From the IMG/VR virus record IMGVR_UViG_3300007623_000006, positions 1 through 64,000 of that record: 64,000 bases of DNA, one strand, 5' to 3'. The DNA comes from a virus. The notes beneath the pieces were generated by a model, which saw only the letters and a program-made list of their open reading frames with translations, was not told the DNA's origin and did no database searches. Shown piece by piece: positions 1 through 8,771 of the stretch (positions within the stretch are counted from its first letter, which is position 1; every line of letters begins with the position of its first letter). The translations under genes were made by a program, and so were the position numbers.

Positions 1-939
1 AAACTAGGTGATGTTGTATCAGTAAAAGATGATGCAAATGACATTACATTCTGGTTATCATTACAAGATAATAACAGAAATGTTACTATACCTAATACAG
101 ATTGGTGGCAAGAAGTAACAGGATATATTGATAGAGGTGATACTTCATTTTATGAAGAATATGTAGATAGAACTAGGTTAGGTGAAGGTCCTACTAATCC
201 TGCTTTAAGTCCTACTCATATAAAAATTGATAATCCTTATGCAAGTGATGGTGTATTTTGGCTTAAACCTAATGGAGTAGCAGAAGCATTCCCTTGTTAT
301 TGTAAGTTTGATAAGTATGGTGCATGGGCATTGGTATGGTCAAACTTAAGAGGATTTAGAAATAGACCTACTACAGGTATAACTTATAATAGTGCTACTA
401 ATGGTACAGCCCCATTATGGAATATACCAAGTGGAATAGGTTTAGTAGATGAAAATGGTAATCCTCTTATCAATGGAAACAAAGAACTTTGGGAAGTATA
501 TACACCTCTAAATCTTTGGAATAAATTAATGGGTGACAAAAAAGGTAAATTGCAATACGAGTGGAGACATAACTATGGGTCTAAAATTGATAAAATGCTT
601 GTATGTGATATTGACCCATTTAATAGTAGTGACTTATACAGATTGAACATATCTAATGCAAAAACAGGTACACAAGCAGGTTTATGGAGTTATCATAGAG
701 GTAGAAGATTTTCTACATATGATAGTGATAATAATGGTGGAGTGCATAATTGTGCATCATACTATTCTAACACACCTTGGTGGTATGGTTACTGTTGGTC
801 AGGGTCTATTAATGGTGGTGGAGAAAATAATGGACACTCATATTATAATGGTGCATATTGGTACTCATCTTGTAGACACTGGGGAGTTTCTTCAGGTCAT
901 GGAGCAGGTAATGGATGGTTGTATATCCAGTTCACATAA
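1..939 (+). CDS. Tail fibre / receptor-binding protein, 3' part, with fibrinogen-like segment (5' truncated)
   Basis: The frame is open from the first base, so the gene starts upstream; 312 residues are visible. The first 40 residues resemble a small carbohydrate-binding module (a 'GDVV' strand, then a TDWWQEV ending). From about residue 77 the pattern ASDGVFWLKPNG, then CYCKFDKYGAWALVW, matches the opening of fibrinogen-like/intelectin-type domains (usually DGVYWI.PNG, C.M...GGWTLV). The C-terminal 70 residues are rich in Gly, Asn, Tyr, Trp, Ser and Cys, like an adhesin tip. I infer a distal fibre that binds host surface sugars. It lies directly upstream of the Fe-S/radical-SAM run with a 33-bp gap, so it could be a client of that run. 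The fibrinogen-like call is from motif recognition only. Confidence 0.7.
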   Translation, partial: KLGDVVSVKDDANDITFWLSLQDNNRNVTIPNTDWWQEVTGYIDRGDTSFYEEYVDRTRLGEGPTNPALSPTHIKIDNPYASDGVFWLKPNGVAEAFPCYCKFDKYGAWALVWSNLRGFRNRPTTGITYNSATNGTAPLWNIPSGIGLVDENGNPLINGNKELWEVYTPLNLWNKLMGDKKGKLQYEWRHNYGSKIDKMLVCDIDPFNSSDLYRLNISNAKTGTQAGLWSYHRGRRFSTYDSDNNGGVHNCASYYSNTPWWYGYCWSGSINGGGENNGHSYYNGAYWYSSCRHWGVSSGHGAGNGWLYIQFT

Positions 940-972
940 ATATTAATATAACTTAAACCCGAAAGGTCAAAA

Positions 973-1974
973 ATGATTAAATTATCAGTAGCGTACACAA
1001 ATCAACTGTACCCTATTTTAAGAAAATACAAAGAGCATATCAATGATATCTACTTTAGCGATGGTGAGTTTGACTCAGCTAGAGGTAGTACATCATTCGA
1101 TGAAGGTGAACACTTATCTATTGAAGAGTTAAAAGAAATTAAATCGTTAGGTATAAAGCTTAACTATGTTCTTAACTCTCCTTACTTACCAAATAGGTTG
1201 TTAAACAAACACAAAGATATTACAGAACATTTACTTTCTCTTAAAGAAGAAGGATTAGTAGATATTATCACTGTTAATAATCTTATTTTAGCAAATAATA
1301 AGCATTTTATGAAAACTTTAAATGAGAACTTTGAAGTTAAAAATAGTGTTAATAATCATATTAATAGTGCTTTAAAAACTAAAGAAATTTGTGAAAGATT
1401 TCCTACAATTGATAATATTATTGTAGATAGAAGTGTTAACAGAAATCCGGAACTAATCAAAGAAATGGCAGACATTTGTCACTCATACGGCAAAAAAATA
1501 ACTGTTCTTATTAACGAAGGTTGTTTATATAACTGTATTTTTAAAAGAGATTGTGACTTAACATTTAGTAGTCAAGATAGTGTTGGTAGTGAAGATAATG
1601 GTATTTTCAACTGTTATAAAGAAAACTTCAAAAAACATAACGACAGATACCTTAAGTCTCCTTGGATGACTGCTGAGGGTGTTGAAATGTTAGAAGGTGT
1701 CGTTGACATATTTAAGATTAGTGGTAGATATGACCCACCAGATGAAATAGAAAAAAGAATTAGATATTACTTATACAATGACAGAGATGTTATGTTAAGA
1801 CATATACTTGATAAAGTTTTAAATGAAAAATATGATGAAATTTATAACTTAAGTATGATGGAATTATCAGTTTGGGGTATGTCAAGAACATTAACTAATT
1901 GTAAAAATGATTGTATGAATTGTGATAAGTGTGATGTGTTCTTAGAAAAATATAAGGAAGATAAAAATGACTGA
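973..1974 (+). CDS. U32-type Fe-S protein (peptidase U32 family-like), copy A
   Basis: This 333-aa protein has the marks of the U32 family, TIM-barrel-like proteins whose studied members (UbiU/UbiV, TrhP, RlhA) carry a 4Fe-4S cluster and act in oxygen-independent hydroxylation. Visible signatures are NEGCLYNC at residues 182-188 with further Cys at 194 and 214, and FKISGR at about 247-252, which corresponds to the K-I-x-G-R motif of the family. A second Cys cluster (CKNDCMNCDKC) closes the protein and may hold another metal site. It is paralogous to the protein at 2670-3626. The start follows a GAAAGG ribosome site at 961-966. Its stop overlaps the next gene by 8 bases, which suggests translational coupling. 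The substrate is unknown; RNA, peptide or small molecule are all possible. Confidence 0.72.
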   Translation: MIKLSVAYTNQLYPILRKYKEHINDIYFSDGEFDSARGSTSFDEGEHLSIEELKEIKSLGIKLNYVLNSPYLPNRLLNKHKDITEHLLSLKEEGLVDIITVNNLILANNKHFMKTLNENFEVKNSVNNHINSALKTKEICERFPTIDNIIVDRSVNRNPELIKEMADICHSYGKKITVLINEGCLYNCIFKRDCDLTFSSQDSVGSEDNGIFNCYKENFKKHNDRYLKSPWMTAEGVEMLEGVVDIFKISGRYDPPDEIEKRIRYYLYNDRDVMLRHILDKVLNEKYDEIYNLSMMELSVWGMSRTLTNCKNDCMNCDKCDVFLEKYKEDKND

Positions 1975-2668
1975 TTTAAACGAAAACCCGTTTTTAACTG
2001 CTATTATTAGACAAAAACAAGAAATCGAATTATTAAGAAATGAGTATGATGTGGCAGAAGATAGATTTGACCACATATTCACTATTAAAAAATTCAAATT
2101 AGATAATCAAATTCTTAGTTATATGGCTATGCCATTTGACTATGAACCTGAACTTGAGAAAAAAGAAATTGAAGCTAATGAATTGGATATTGTTAAACTT
2201 GGATTAATTACTAATGAACAAGTATACATTCTTAATGACTTAGATGTACAAGACCCTGGTCAGACTGTTATGTACGATGAAGAAACAGGTGAAGTATGGG
2301 AAATCAGAATAAAAGTTGAGTGTTTAATAGATGGTTCATATTTTGATGAAAATAAAAAAACTTGGATTTTACCTAAAGGTACTAAAGAAGCTAAGTTTCA
2401 TATTTACCCAATAAAAAACCAAAAAGAGCATTTCGACTTTTCTGAGTTTCACGAGTTTTCAATCAAGTCTATGGAAAAAATGACTAACTACATGATGTTA
2501 AACGACGAAGAAGGTCAAATAAAACTATACTTAGAAAAAGAACCACAAGATATTAAAGCAAACATTATTCAAGATTATTGGGAGCAAGTAATTAGAGTTA
2601 AACTTATCACTAAAGAAGGTGCTAAGAAATGGTTAACTCACTACATTTGTTTTAAAACTAAGGATTGA
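1967..2668 (+). CDS. Unknown partner protein of U32 copy A
   Basis: A 233-aa acidic, mixed alpha/beta protein that I do not recognise. It has no signal peptide, membrane segment or Cys motif. Its last 25 residues (RVKL-x9-WLTHYICFKTK) resemble the end of the 223-aa protein at 3623-4294 (RVKI-x8-LWLTAFIALRANK). Each of the two follows a U32 gene, so the pair looks like a duplicated two-gene module. The gene overlaps U32 copy A by 8 bases and is followed after one base by copy B, so it is surely co-expressed. It may be a chaperone, a substrate carrier or the substrate itself; the sequence does not say which. Confidence 0.6.
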   Translation: MTDLNENPFLTAIIRQKQEIELLRNEYDVAEDRFDHIFTIKKFKLDNQILSYMAMPFDYEPELEKKEIEANELDIVKLGLITNEQVYILNDLDVQDPGQTVMYDEETGEVWEIRIKVECLIDGSYFDENKKTWILPKGTKEAKFHIYPIKNQKEHFDFSEFHEFSIKSMEKMTNYMMLNDEEGQIKLYLEKEPQDIKANIIQDYWEQVIRVKLITKEGAKKWLTHYICFKTKD

Positions 2669-2669
2669 T

Positions 2670-3626
2670 ATGAAATTATCAATTCCTTATGTTAGAGGTA
2701 TATCTAAAATAATTAAAGAATATAAAAATAACATTTATGATGTTTATTTTACAGATGATGTACTTCAATCTGCTAGACCCAGAACTACACATAACACTGA
2801 ATATATGAACTTATATAAAGAAATGGAAGAAATAAGAGTACAAGGTGTTAAAAGAACTTTTCTTCTTAACTCTATAATGATTAATGACCCATCACTAAAA
2901 GATTTAAGAAGTGACCCAGTTAGAAAAACAGTTAATCATTTAGCAAGAATTAAGGATAAATATGATATAATAACTGTAAACAACTTAATGTATCTGTACG
3001 ACCCTGATTTTATAGAAGTTACTCAAGGTAAAAAATTAAAAAATTCAGTTAATAATAAAATTGACAGTTTATATAAACTGGAAGAATGTTTTAAAATTAC
3101 CGATTGGGATGCTATTAATATAGATAGAAGAATCAACAGAAACAATAAACTTATTAATCAAATGTGCAAAGCCGTTAGAGATAAGGGTGCAGTTTCATAT
3201 GTATTAGTAAATGAAGGTTGTCATTGGGACTGTATATTTAAAGAATATTGTGATATTTCTATGACAGACCGTAACCAAATGACATCATTTAGTTGTTTAG
3301 AACACTATAATATAGGTAAACCTGAAAGTTACCTTAAGACTCCATTATTATTTCATGATAATGTTCAACATATAGATGCAGATGTATTTAAAATAAGTGG
3401 TAGATTCAATCCTGTCGATATTATAGAAAAAAGAATAAGACATTACTTGTATGGTGAAAATATTACTTTAGGTGAATTAATTGATAAACCTTTTGAAGAA
3501 GGTGACCCAGTTGAGCATATGGACTATAAAACATTAAATAAATATAGTATGACAGAATACTTATACGATTGTAAAAATAACTGTTTAAATTGTAGTAAGT
3601 GTGACAATATAAGGAATATTTTATGA
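2670..3626 (+). CDS. U32-type Fe-S protein, copy B
   Basis: A 318-aa paralogue of the protein at 973-1974. Shared blocks include LSxxY near the start, a TVNNL strand, KNSVNN, a [IV]DR.[IV]NRN stretch, NEGCHWDCIF (copy A: NEGCLYNCIF), DVFKISGRFNP, EKRIR.YLY and the C-terminal CKNNCLNCSKC cluster. The putative Fe-S ligands are therefore conserved in both copies, which argues that both are active and not decaying duplicates. Identity is clearly partial, so the duplication is not recent or the copies have specialised. The next gene starts within the last four bases. Oxygen-independent hydroxylation is the known chemistry of better-studied U32 members; applying it here is inference. Confidence 0.72.
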   Translation: MKLSIPYVRGISKIIKEYKNNIYDVYFTDDVLQSARPRTTHNTEYMNLYKEMEEIRVQGVKRTFLLNSIMINDPSLKDLRSDPVRKTVNHLARIKDKYDIITVNNLMYLYDPDFIEVTQGKKLKNSVNNKIDSLYKLEECFKITDWDAINIDRRINRNNKLINQMCKAVRDKGAVSYVLVNEGCHWDCIFKEYCDISMTDRNQMTSFSCLEHYNIGKPESYLKTPLLFHDNVQHIDADVFKISGRFNPVDIIEKRIRHYLYGENITLGELIDKPFEEGDPVEHMDYKTLNKYSMTEYLYDCKNNCLNCSKCDNIRNIL

Positions 3627-4294
3627 TACCATTAACTAGAAAATTTTATAACTCTATAGTTTATCACAGGAAAGCAATTAACAGGTCAATGCCTATACTA
3701 ACTAGTGATTTTAATACTATCTCATTTATATACCACAAAGCGTCTGGTGTTGTTGAAAGTTTATCTTCAACACCACTATCACTAAGTGCAGATAATCAAT
3801 TTTTATATGAAGCCGTTAATCTTACAGAATTTACACCAGAAACAAAAGAACTAATAAGAAACTACAAACATACATTTGGTAAGAGTCAACTTATATGGGA
3901 CAGTGAAAAGAAAGAGTTTGATGTGTTAACATTAAACTACAATGTAAGAAAGTATACAAGATTTATAGAAGAAATTAATTTGTATGATGTAGACTATGAT
4001 AATGAATTTATTATAGATTTTAGTGTTACTAATCTTAAAGGAGAGGAAATTGATTTATCAAATTTTAGTGAAGTTTCACTAAAAAATATGGGTGATAAAG
4101 ATAAAAAGAATGATATGTCAATAAATAACATAAGCGGAAAGGAAACAATCCAGCTACCAAAAGAAAATGACCAATGGTTTAGAGTAACTATAAATGACTT
4201 TAACGAGGAAAATGTAGTTAGAGTAAAAATTAAACATATTGAACATCAAACTTTATGGCTTACGGCCTTTATAGCTCTTAGAGCAAACAAATAA
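3623..4294 (+). CDS. Unknown partner protein of U32 copy B
   Basis: A 223-aa protein not recognised. The central part is beta-rich and the C-terminus (RVKI, then LWLTAFIALRANK) echoes the C-terminus of the 233-aa partner of U32 copy A. It has no Cys, so it is not an Fe-S protein. Its start overlaps the U32 copy B stop by 4 bases (ATGA), the classic coupling arrangement. It is followed by the first radical-SAM gene 13 bases downstream, with GAAAGGA as ribosome site. A role as accessory or scaffold of the U32 enzyme is inferred from position only. Confidence 0.58.
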   Translation: MIPLTRKFYNSIVYHRKAINRSMPILTSDFNTISFIYHKASGVVESLSSTPLSLSADNQFLYEAVNLTEFTPETKELIRNYKHTFGKSQLIWDSEKKEFDVLTLNYNVRKYTRFIEEINLYDVDYDNEFIIDFSVTNLKGEEIDLSNFSEVSLKNMGDKDKKNDMSINNISGKETIQLPKENDQWFRVTINDFNEENVVRVKIKHIEHQTLWLTAFIALRANK

Positions 4295-4307
4295 CGAAAG
4301 GAATTAT

Positions 4308-5471
4308 ATGGTTTTTGATATTAATGTTACAAGTAGATGTAATCTTGCTTGTACTTATTGTTCAGAAGGTAATGAGTGTGGGTTGAGTTCAATTCAATCT
4401 GCTAACACGCAAGTCGATGTATTTGACTTATATAAATTTATAGACAAGTTTCCAGAGGAAGAAACATTTGAATTATTCTTCTGGGGTGGTGAACCAATGC
4501 TAAATTGGGCTTACTGTAAAGAGGTAATTGACCATTATATAGATGATAAAAGATTTGGTTTTTATTTTTATACTAACGGTATGTACATAGATAGATACTG
4601 GGATGATATTTTAGAATTACACAAAAAAACAAAATACCAAAATCATGGTGGAAAAGGTAGATTACACTTCCAAATTTCTTACGATGGTGACCCTATTAAT
4701 GAGATTGAAAGAATTGATAAAAAAGGTAAAACTGTTTCTTGGAAAGTTAAAGAAAACTATGAAAAATTAAGACAGGAAGGTATATCAACTTCTCTTAAGT
4801 CTGTTATTGTTGCAAGAAGTTTTAAACACATTTATGAAGCATATTTAGATGTATCTGCTATCAACTTTAACTATTCTCCTACACCAGATTCATTTTCACA
4901 AATGACAGAAGAAGAGTTTCAACCATTCTTAGATGAATTAGGTGAAGGACTAAAAAATATTGCTAAACACATATATGACAATAATTTACCACCTGAAACA
5001 TTTGCTTGGTTCCAAGATAGTAAAAAGTTATGTGGTGCAGGTAAAGGGTACTACTCAATCGACCTTAATGGAGACTTAAGTCCTTGTCATGGTTGTATGT
5101 ATAGAGACACCGATACACATAAAGTTGGTAATGTAAATGAAATCCTTGCAGATGATATTAATATTAAAGACTACTTAGAAACTGTTAGTCAAGCATACAA
5201 AGAAGGACACCATAAAACAAATGAGTGTTTATCGTGTGACGCACTTTATTGTTTAAAATGTCCAGTTGGGTGTTTTGACAAGTCTGACAAAGGACAAAGT
5301 GATAAGGCAAATGACGAATTGAGATTTACTGACCCTGAATATTTTGAAAAATGGTCAGATGCAAATGCAAATTGGCAAATGTGTAAAGTGTTTAAGCTTT
5401 CAGACAAATACCATAAAGCACTTAGATATGCACTTAACTTAAGAGCACAAAAATTACAAAATGTTAAATAA
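4308..5471 (+). CDS. Radical SAM protein with SPASM-type C-terminus (1)
   Basis: A 387-aa protein with the radical-SAM cluster motif Cx3Cx2C at residues 11, 15 and 18 (RCNLACTYC) and the SAM-binding GGEP at 60-63. The C-terminal third has a SPASM-like set of cysteines: 242, 260, 263, 307, 310, 315, 318, 322 and 359, including the G-x-L-x-P-C step of that domain. SPASM proteins of this size (anaerobic sulfatase-maturating enzymes, RiPP maturases) modify side chains of peptides or proteins, using SAM and auxiliary 4Fe-4S clusters. The cysteine-repeat protein at 8772-9917 or the fibre at 1-939 are candidate substrates. The gene ends inside a strong hairpin, so it may close a transcript segment. 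Confidence 0.85.
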   Translation: MVFDINVTSRCNLACTYCSEGNECGLSSIQSANTQVDVFDLYKFIDKFPEEETFELFFWGGEPMLNWAYCKEVIDHYIDDKRFGFYFYTNGMYIDRYWDDILELHKKTKYQNHGGKGRLHFQISYDGDPINEIERIDKKGKTVSWKVKENYEKLRQEGISTSLKSVIVARSFKHIYEAYLDVSAINFNYSPTPDSFSQMTEEEFQPFLDELGEGLKNIAKHIYDNNLPPETFAWFQDSKKLCGAGKGYYSIDLNGDLSPCHGCMYRDTDTHKVGNVNEILADDINIKDYLETVSQAYKEGHHKTNECLSCDALYCLKCPVGCFDKSDKGQSDKANDELRFTDPEYFEKWSDANANWQMCKVFKLSDKYHKALRYALNLRAQKLQNVK

Positions 5472-5492
5472 GACTTTTTTGGTCTTATTTAA
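5464..5492 (+). terminator. Hairpin at the end of the first radical-SAM gene
   Basis: An 11-bp perfect stem (arms 5464-5474 and 5482-5492) with a T-rich 7-base loop includes the stop codon of the gene. No T-tract follows the stem on the plus strand, so it may be a partial terminator or a 3'-end stabiliser, not a strong Rho-independent terminator. Confidence 0.5.
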
Positions 5493-5522
5493 ATAAATAA
5501 AAATAAATTATAAAGGATTTTG

Positions 5523-6614
5523 ATGTTTACATTAGAATTACTAGTTACAGAAAAGTGTAACTTAGGTTGTCCTTATTGTTATGTTGCTAATAAAAACAAG
5601 TTTATGACAAAAGAGACATTTGACAAAAAGTTTGACCAATTACATGACCTTGTTAGAAGAACAGGTGAGAAAGATTATCATATTTCTTTCTTTGGTGGTG
5701 AACCATTATTAAATTGGGAATTGATAGAGCACGCTGTTCCTAAATTTAAAGCAGACCCTCTTTGTAAAGGTATCGTTATTATTTCTAACTTTACACTAAT
5801 TGACCAAGAGAAATCTGACTTTTTATTAAAGAACGGTGTAGGTGTATCATGGTCATTTGATGGTATTACATCAAACGAAACTAGACCTCTTATTAAAACT
5901 CCCGAAAATGATGGTTACTACGGTACACCTGAAGGTATCCTTAAAATGTACGAAGATAAAAAGGACTTAATCCTACGGCATGTACAAGGTTGTAAATTTA
6001 TGGTATGGCCTGGTAATAGTCAATTAATGACAGAAAACTTAGAATTCTTTGCTGATTGGGGTATACCTTTCCCTGACTATTCACTTGTAAGAGATGATGT
6101 ATGGTCAATTGAGGATATTAAAAACTTTAAAACTGACTTAAGAGCACTAGGTGATAGAACTATTAAGTACCTTATGGAAGAAGAAAAAATGGTTATGCCT
6201 GGTTTCTTTAGTTTATCTATTATGGATTCTATGTTAGGACTATCTAAAGGTAAAAGACCATTTGGATGTTTTGCAGGTTGTAGAGGTGTTGCTATTATGC
6301 CTGATGGTGAGGTATACCCTTGTGCTAGATTTGGGTCTAAAAGAATTATGGAAATTGATGAAAATTATGATTTCTCATATTACCAAAGTAAGTTTAAACC
6401 TGAGAATTATGATAAATGTAAAACTTGTGACATTGAAAAAATATGTAATGCTGGTTGTACATACAGTCAGGTAAGAAACGACAACAAACCGTTAGACAGT
6501 ATTTGTGAATTATTTCACATTATTACAGAAGAAAGTTACAGAGTACTAGACGAGTGTAAAGACAGTCCGTTATTACAACAGTATTTCTTAAACGCATTTA
6601 ACAATATAGGATAA
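5523..6614 (+). CDS. Radical SAM protein with SPASM-type C-terminus (2)
   Basis: A radical-SAM protein of 363 residues from the ATG at 5523, placed 5 bases after an AAAGGA site; an in-frame TTG one codon earlier is less likely. The motif KCNLGCPYC sits at about residues 11-19 and FFGGEP at about 56-61. The C-terminus holds a typical SPASM pattern: C..GC with a GxxxxPDGxVYPC step (about 249-267), then CKTCDIEKICNAGC (about 299-312) and a last Cys near 328. It is closest in architecture to peptide/protein-modifying maturases. Its cysteine spacing differs from that of the radical-SAM protein at 4308-5471, so the two are unlikely to be recent duplicates. Confidence 0.86.
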   Translation: MFTLELLVTEKCNLGCPYCYVANKNKFMTKETFDKKFDQLHDLVRRTGEKDYHISFFGGEPLLNWELIEHAVPKFKADPLCKGIVIISNFTLIDQEKSDFLLKNGVGVSWSFDGITSNETRPLIKTPENDGYYGTPEGILKMYEDKKDLILRHVQGCKFMVWPGNSQLMTENLEFFADWGIPFPDYSLVRDDVWSIEDIKNFKTDLRALGDRTIKYLMEEEKMVMPGFFSLSIMDSMLGLSKGKRPFGCFAGCRGVAIMPDGEVYPCARFGSKRIMEIDENYDFSYYQSKFKPENYDKCKTCDIEKICNAGCTYSQVRNDNKPLDSICELFHIITEESYRVLDECKDSPLLQQYFLNAFNNIG

Positions 6615-6618
6615 TATT

Positions 6619-6828
6619 ATGGCTGGAATGACTATTAAAGAATTAGAAGACGCATTAGAAACTGCTAAAGTACAAATGGCTAAAGTTGACAGTGAATATG
6701 TTAATTATGACCACAGAGGTCACTTGTTTGATTATGATATAGATTATGTTAAATTTATTAATAATATAGCATATGTTATTAAAGAAGGTACTAGAAAAGG
6801 TCTAGACTTTAAAAATCAAGGAAGATAA
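6619..6828 (+). CDS. Small protein between radical-SAM genes
   Basis: A 69-aa protein not recognised. It starts 4 bases after the preceding radical-SAM gene and ends directly before the start of the next one. The N-terminal half is predicted helical (MTIKELEDALETAKVQM) and the second half is rich in Tyr, Asp and Phe. It has no Cys. Small proteins in such positions can be leader-binding or precursor peptides in maturation clusters; no RRE-like (PqqD-type) fold can be confirmed by eye. Confidence 0.55.
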   Translation: MAGMTIKELEDALETAKVQMAKVDSEYVNYDHRGHLFDYDIDYVKFINNIAYVIKEGTRKGLDFKNQGR

Positions 6829-7671
6829 ATGAAACAAGAGGAAAACAACAAACCTACCGAAAATGGTAATGTTAACATTTTGTATTTTACTACAAAATGT
6901 AACCTCGATTGTACATACTGCTATGAAGATTTAGGTAATAAAGAGAAAAAATCTACTTCTTTAGAAGACTTAAAAAAACAAGTCGATGAGATTATAGCAA
7001 CTGAACCAATTGATACTCAGACATTATTTGTATTATTTGGTGGTGAACCTACTTTAGAATGGGATAATGTTAAAGGTGTAGTAGATTATGCTTACAGTAA
7101 AAAACAAAATGTATTCTTTAATTTAGAAACAAATGGAATAAAATTTTTAGACCAAACTTTTCTAGATGATTACTTAGATTTTTTTAAAAATAAACCACAT
7201 TCACTTGATATATCATTTGATGGTATAGGCAATCACTTAAGACAAGACCATAAAGGTAATGATAGCACTCAACAACTATTAGATGTGCTACATATTTTTA
7301 AAGAATTACCTTGGGTTAATTGGAGAATACGATACACTATAACTAAAGCAAACTTTAAAGATTTTGCAAGTGATGTAGTTAAACTAGGTAAATCATTTGG
7401 ACCTAGAAGAATAATTACAAGTGAAGATAGTGACTCATTTACCCAAGCTGATTATTATCATATAAATAAACAAAAGACTGTTTTAAAACATCTTTGGGAT
7501 ACAGATAAGTTAGATATACCAATATGTAATATTTTCTGTGATAACTGTACAGGGTGTGAAAGCTCTAAAGCAAACAAAAGATATTACAAAGATGGTCAAA
7601 TGGTTGACAGTATTGAAGTCAAAGATAATCAAGGTGAGTTCTCACACTTTAAAACAAAAAAAGGCAAATAA
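6829..7671 (+). CDS. Radical SAM protein (3), short, with a C-terminal four-Cys cluster
   Basis: A 280-aa protein with KCNLDCTYC at residues 23-31 and LFGGEP at 69-74. No full SPASM domain is present. Instead the C-terminus has CNIFCDNCTGC (Cys 233, 237, 240, 243), which could bind one auxiliary cluster. A basic tail follows. It fits tightly between its neighbours: it begins right after the 69-aa gene and its stop shares a base with the next start. It is the third radical-SAM gene of the run and differs in architecture from the other two, so three different reactions or three steps are plausible. The substrate is unknown. Confidence 0.82.
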   Translation: MKQEENNKPTENGNVNILYFTTKCNLDCTYCYEDLGNKEKKSTSLEDLKKQVDEIIATEPIDTQTLFVLFGGEPTLEWDNVKGVVDYAYSKKQNVFFNLETNGIKFLDQTFLDDYLDFFKNKPHSLDISFDGIGNHLRQDHKGNDSTQQLLDVLHIFKELPWVNWRIRYTITKANFKDFASDVVKLGKSFGPRRIITSEDSDSFTQADYYHINKQKTVLKHLWDTDKLDIPICNIFCDNCTGCESSKANKRYYKDGQMVDSIEVKDNQGEFSHFKTKKGK

Positions 7672-8174
7672 TGAAAGAAAGCGAATACAAAGAACTTATA
7701 CAAGAAAAGTTTTATGATGTAATGTCTAAATCTGCAATTGTACAAGAAAAAAATCCTGAAATAGGTGAAGTTTTACAAGATATGACTGAGTTATTAGTGT
7801 TACTTTTTGAAAGACATTCAGAAGCATTTAAACACTTTGACAATAATATTATGGGGTTATCTGGTGATGTAGCACAATTACACCAAGAAGTACAAAATGC
7901 TAGTTCATGCTGTGGTACAGGTACTTGTGGTACAGGTTCAACTCAACCAGCAACACTTCAAGGAATGGAACAAGAAATGTCTGGAGAAATGTTTGACCTT
8001 GCTGCTGACATTATGGGTGGTGATAATGATAATAATGGATATGTTCAATATATAAATAATAAAAGAAAAGAAGTTAAAGAGTATGTTACTAAAGGTGAAG
8101 AAGTTGAGAATGAAACTCAATTAGATGCTGATATAGCAACACTAGGTAACTTTATAGATAAAAAATTGAGGTAG
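7671..8174 (+). CDS. Helical protein with a Cys-Gly-Thr-Gly island
   Basis: A 167-aa acidic protein, mostly helical by composition, not recognised. Around residues 82-95 it has SCCGTGTCGTGS, the only cysteines in the protein. A short Cys/Gly island inside a soluble helical protein next to radical-SAM genes could be a modification site or a metal site, so this is a second candidate substrate besides the heptad-repeat protein. Its start overlaps the stop of the third radical-SAM gene by one base. Confidence 0.58.
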   Translation: MKESEYKELIQEKFYDVMSKSAIVQEKNPEIGEVLQDMTELLVLLFERHSEAFKHFDNNIMGLSGDVAQLHQEVQNASSCCGTGTCGTGSTQPATLQGMEQEMSGEMFDLAADIMGGDNDNNGYVQYINNKRKEVKEYVTKGEEVENETQLDADIATLGNFIDKKLR

Positions 8175-8177
8175 ACA

Positions 8178-8762
8178 ATGATTTCATTAGACACAATACT
8201 TTACAAAATAAACCTTATGGTTAAAAAAGAAAAATACGATGATGCAATATTAGTATTAGAAAATGCAATTGAAGATGACTTAGTTAATACAGAAGATGAA
8301 AAAACACTTAGTATTAAATATTTACAATTGTTACTTTTAAGAAAAACACCTGAAGATATCCAAAACTTTAGAGAATGGTGTGAAAAGTTAAAAAAAGAAG
8401 AATTTGACCCTAAAATGTCAGAATATGTTTATAACTTTGTTTCTTATTTACTAACTTATGGTGAATTAACTTATACAGACGAAGAATATAAATTGTATAA
8501 GGAAATTATTAGTTGGAACAAAAAACACTTCTTTTATATTACTCTTGTATTAAATGAAATTTCATTTTTACATGAAAATCCAGAAGAAAGATTTGAAGCA
8601 CAGGTAACTGCAATGGAAGAGTTTTTTGAAGGATTAACTGACGAAGAAGAAGAATTAGCAAAAGAGTACTTTGGTGAGATTAAAGCTAAAATTCAATCTA
8701 AACCTGAATTAAATTCAGATGATACAAGAATGTTAGAATTATTTTACATTCTAGATATATAG
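8178..8762 (+). CDS. Helical (possibly TPR-like) protein
   Basis: A 194-aa, acidic, almost entirely helical protein. The N-terminal stretch with NLMVKKEKYDDAILVLENAI has the spacing of a TPR-like helical hairpin. It has one Cys and no signal or membrane segment. It lies 3 bases after the Cys/Gly-island gene and 9 bases before the heptad-repeat gene, so it may help fold or hold that product. Function is not known. Confidence 0.55.
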   Translation: MISLDTILYKINLMVKKEKYDDAILVLENAIEDDLVNTEDEKTLSIKYLQLLLLRKTPEDIQNFREWCEKLKKEEFDPKMSEYVYNFVSYLLTYGELTYTDEEYKLYKEIISWNKKHFFYITLVLNEISFLHENPEERFEAQVTAMEEFFEGLTDEEEELAKEYFGEIKAKIQSKPELNSDDTRMLELFYILDI

Positions 8763-8771
8763 GAAATTATT

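Noticed and set aside
656-946. 96-aa frame overlapping the end of the fibre gene
   Set aside because: Unusual Met/His/Ile-rich composition, no ribosome site, and it lies fully in another frame of a well-supported gene.
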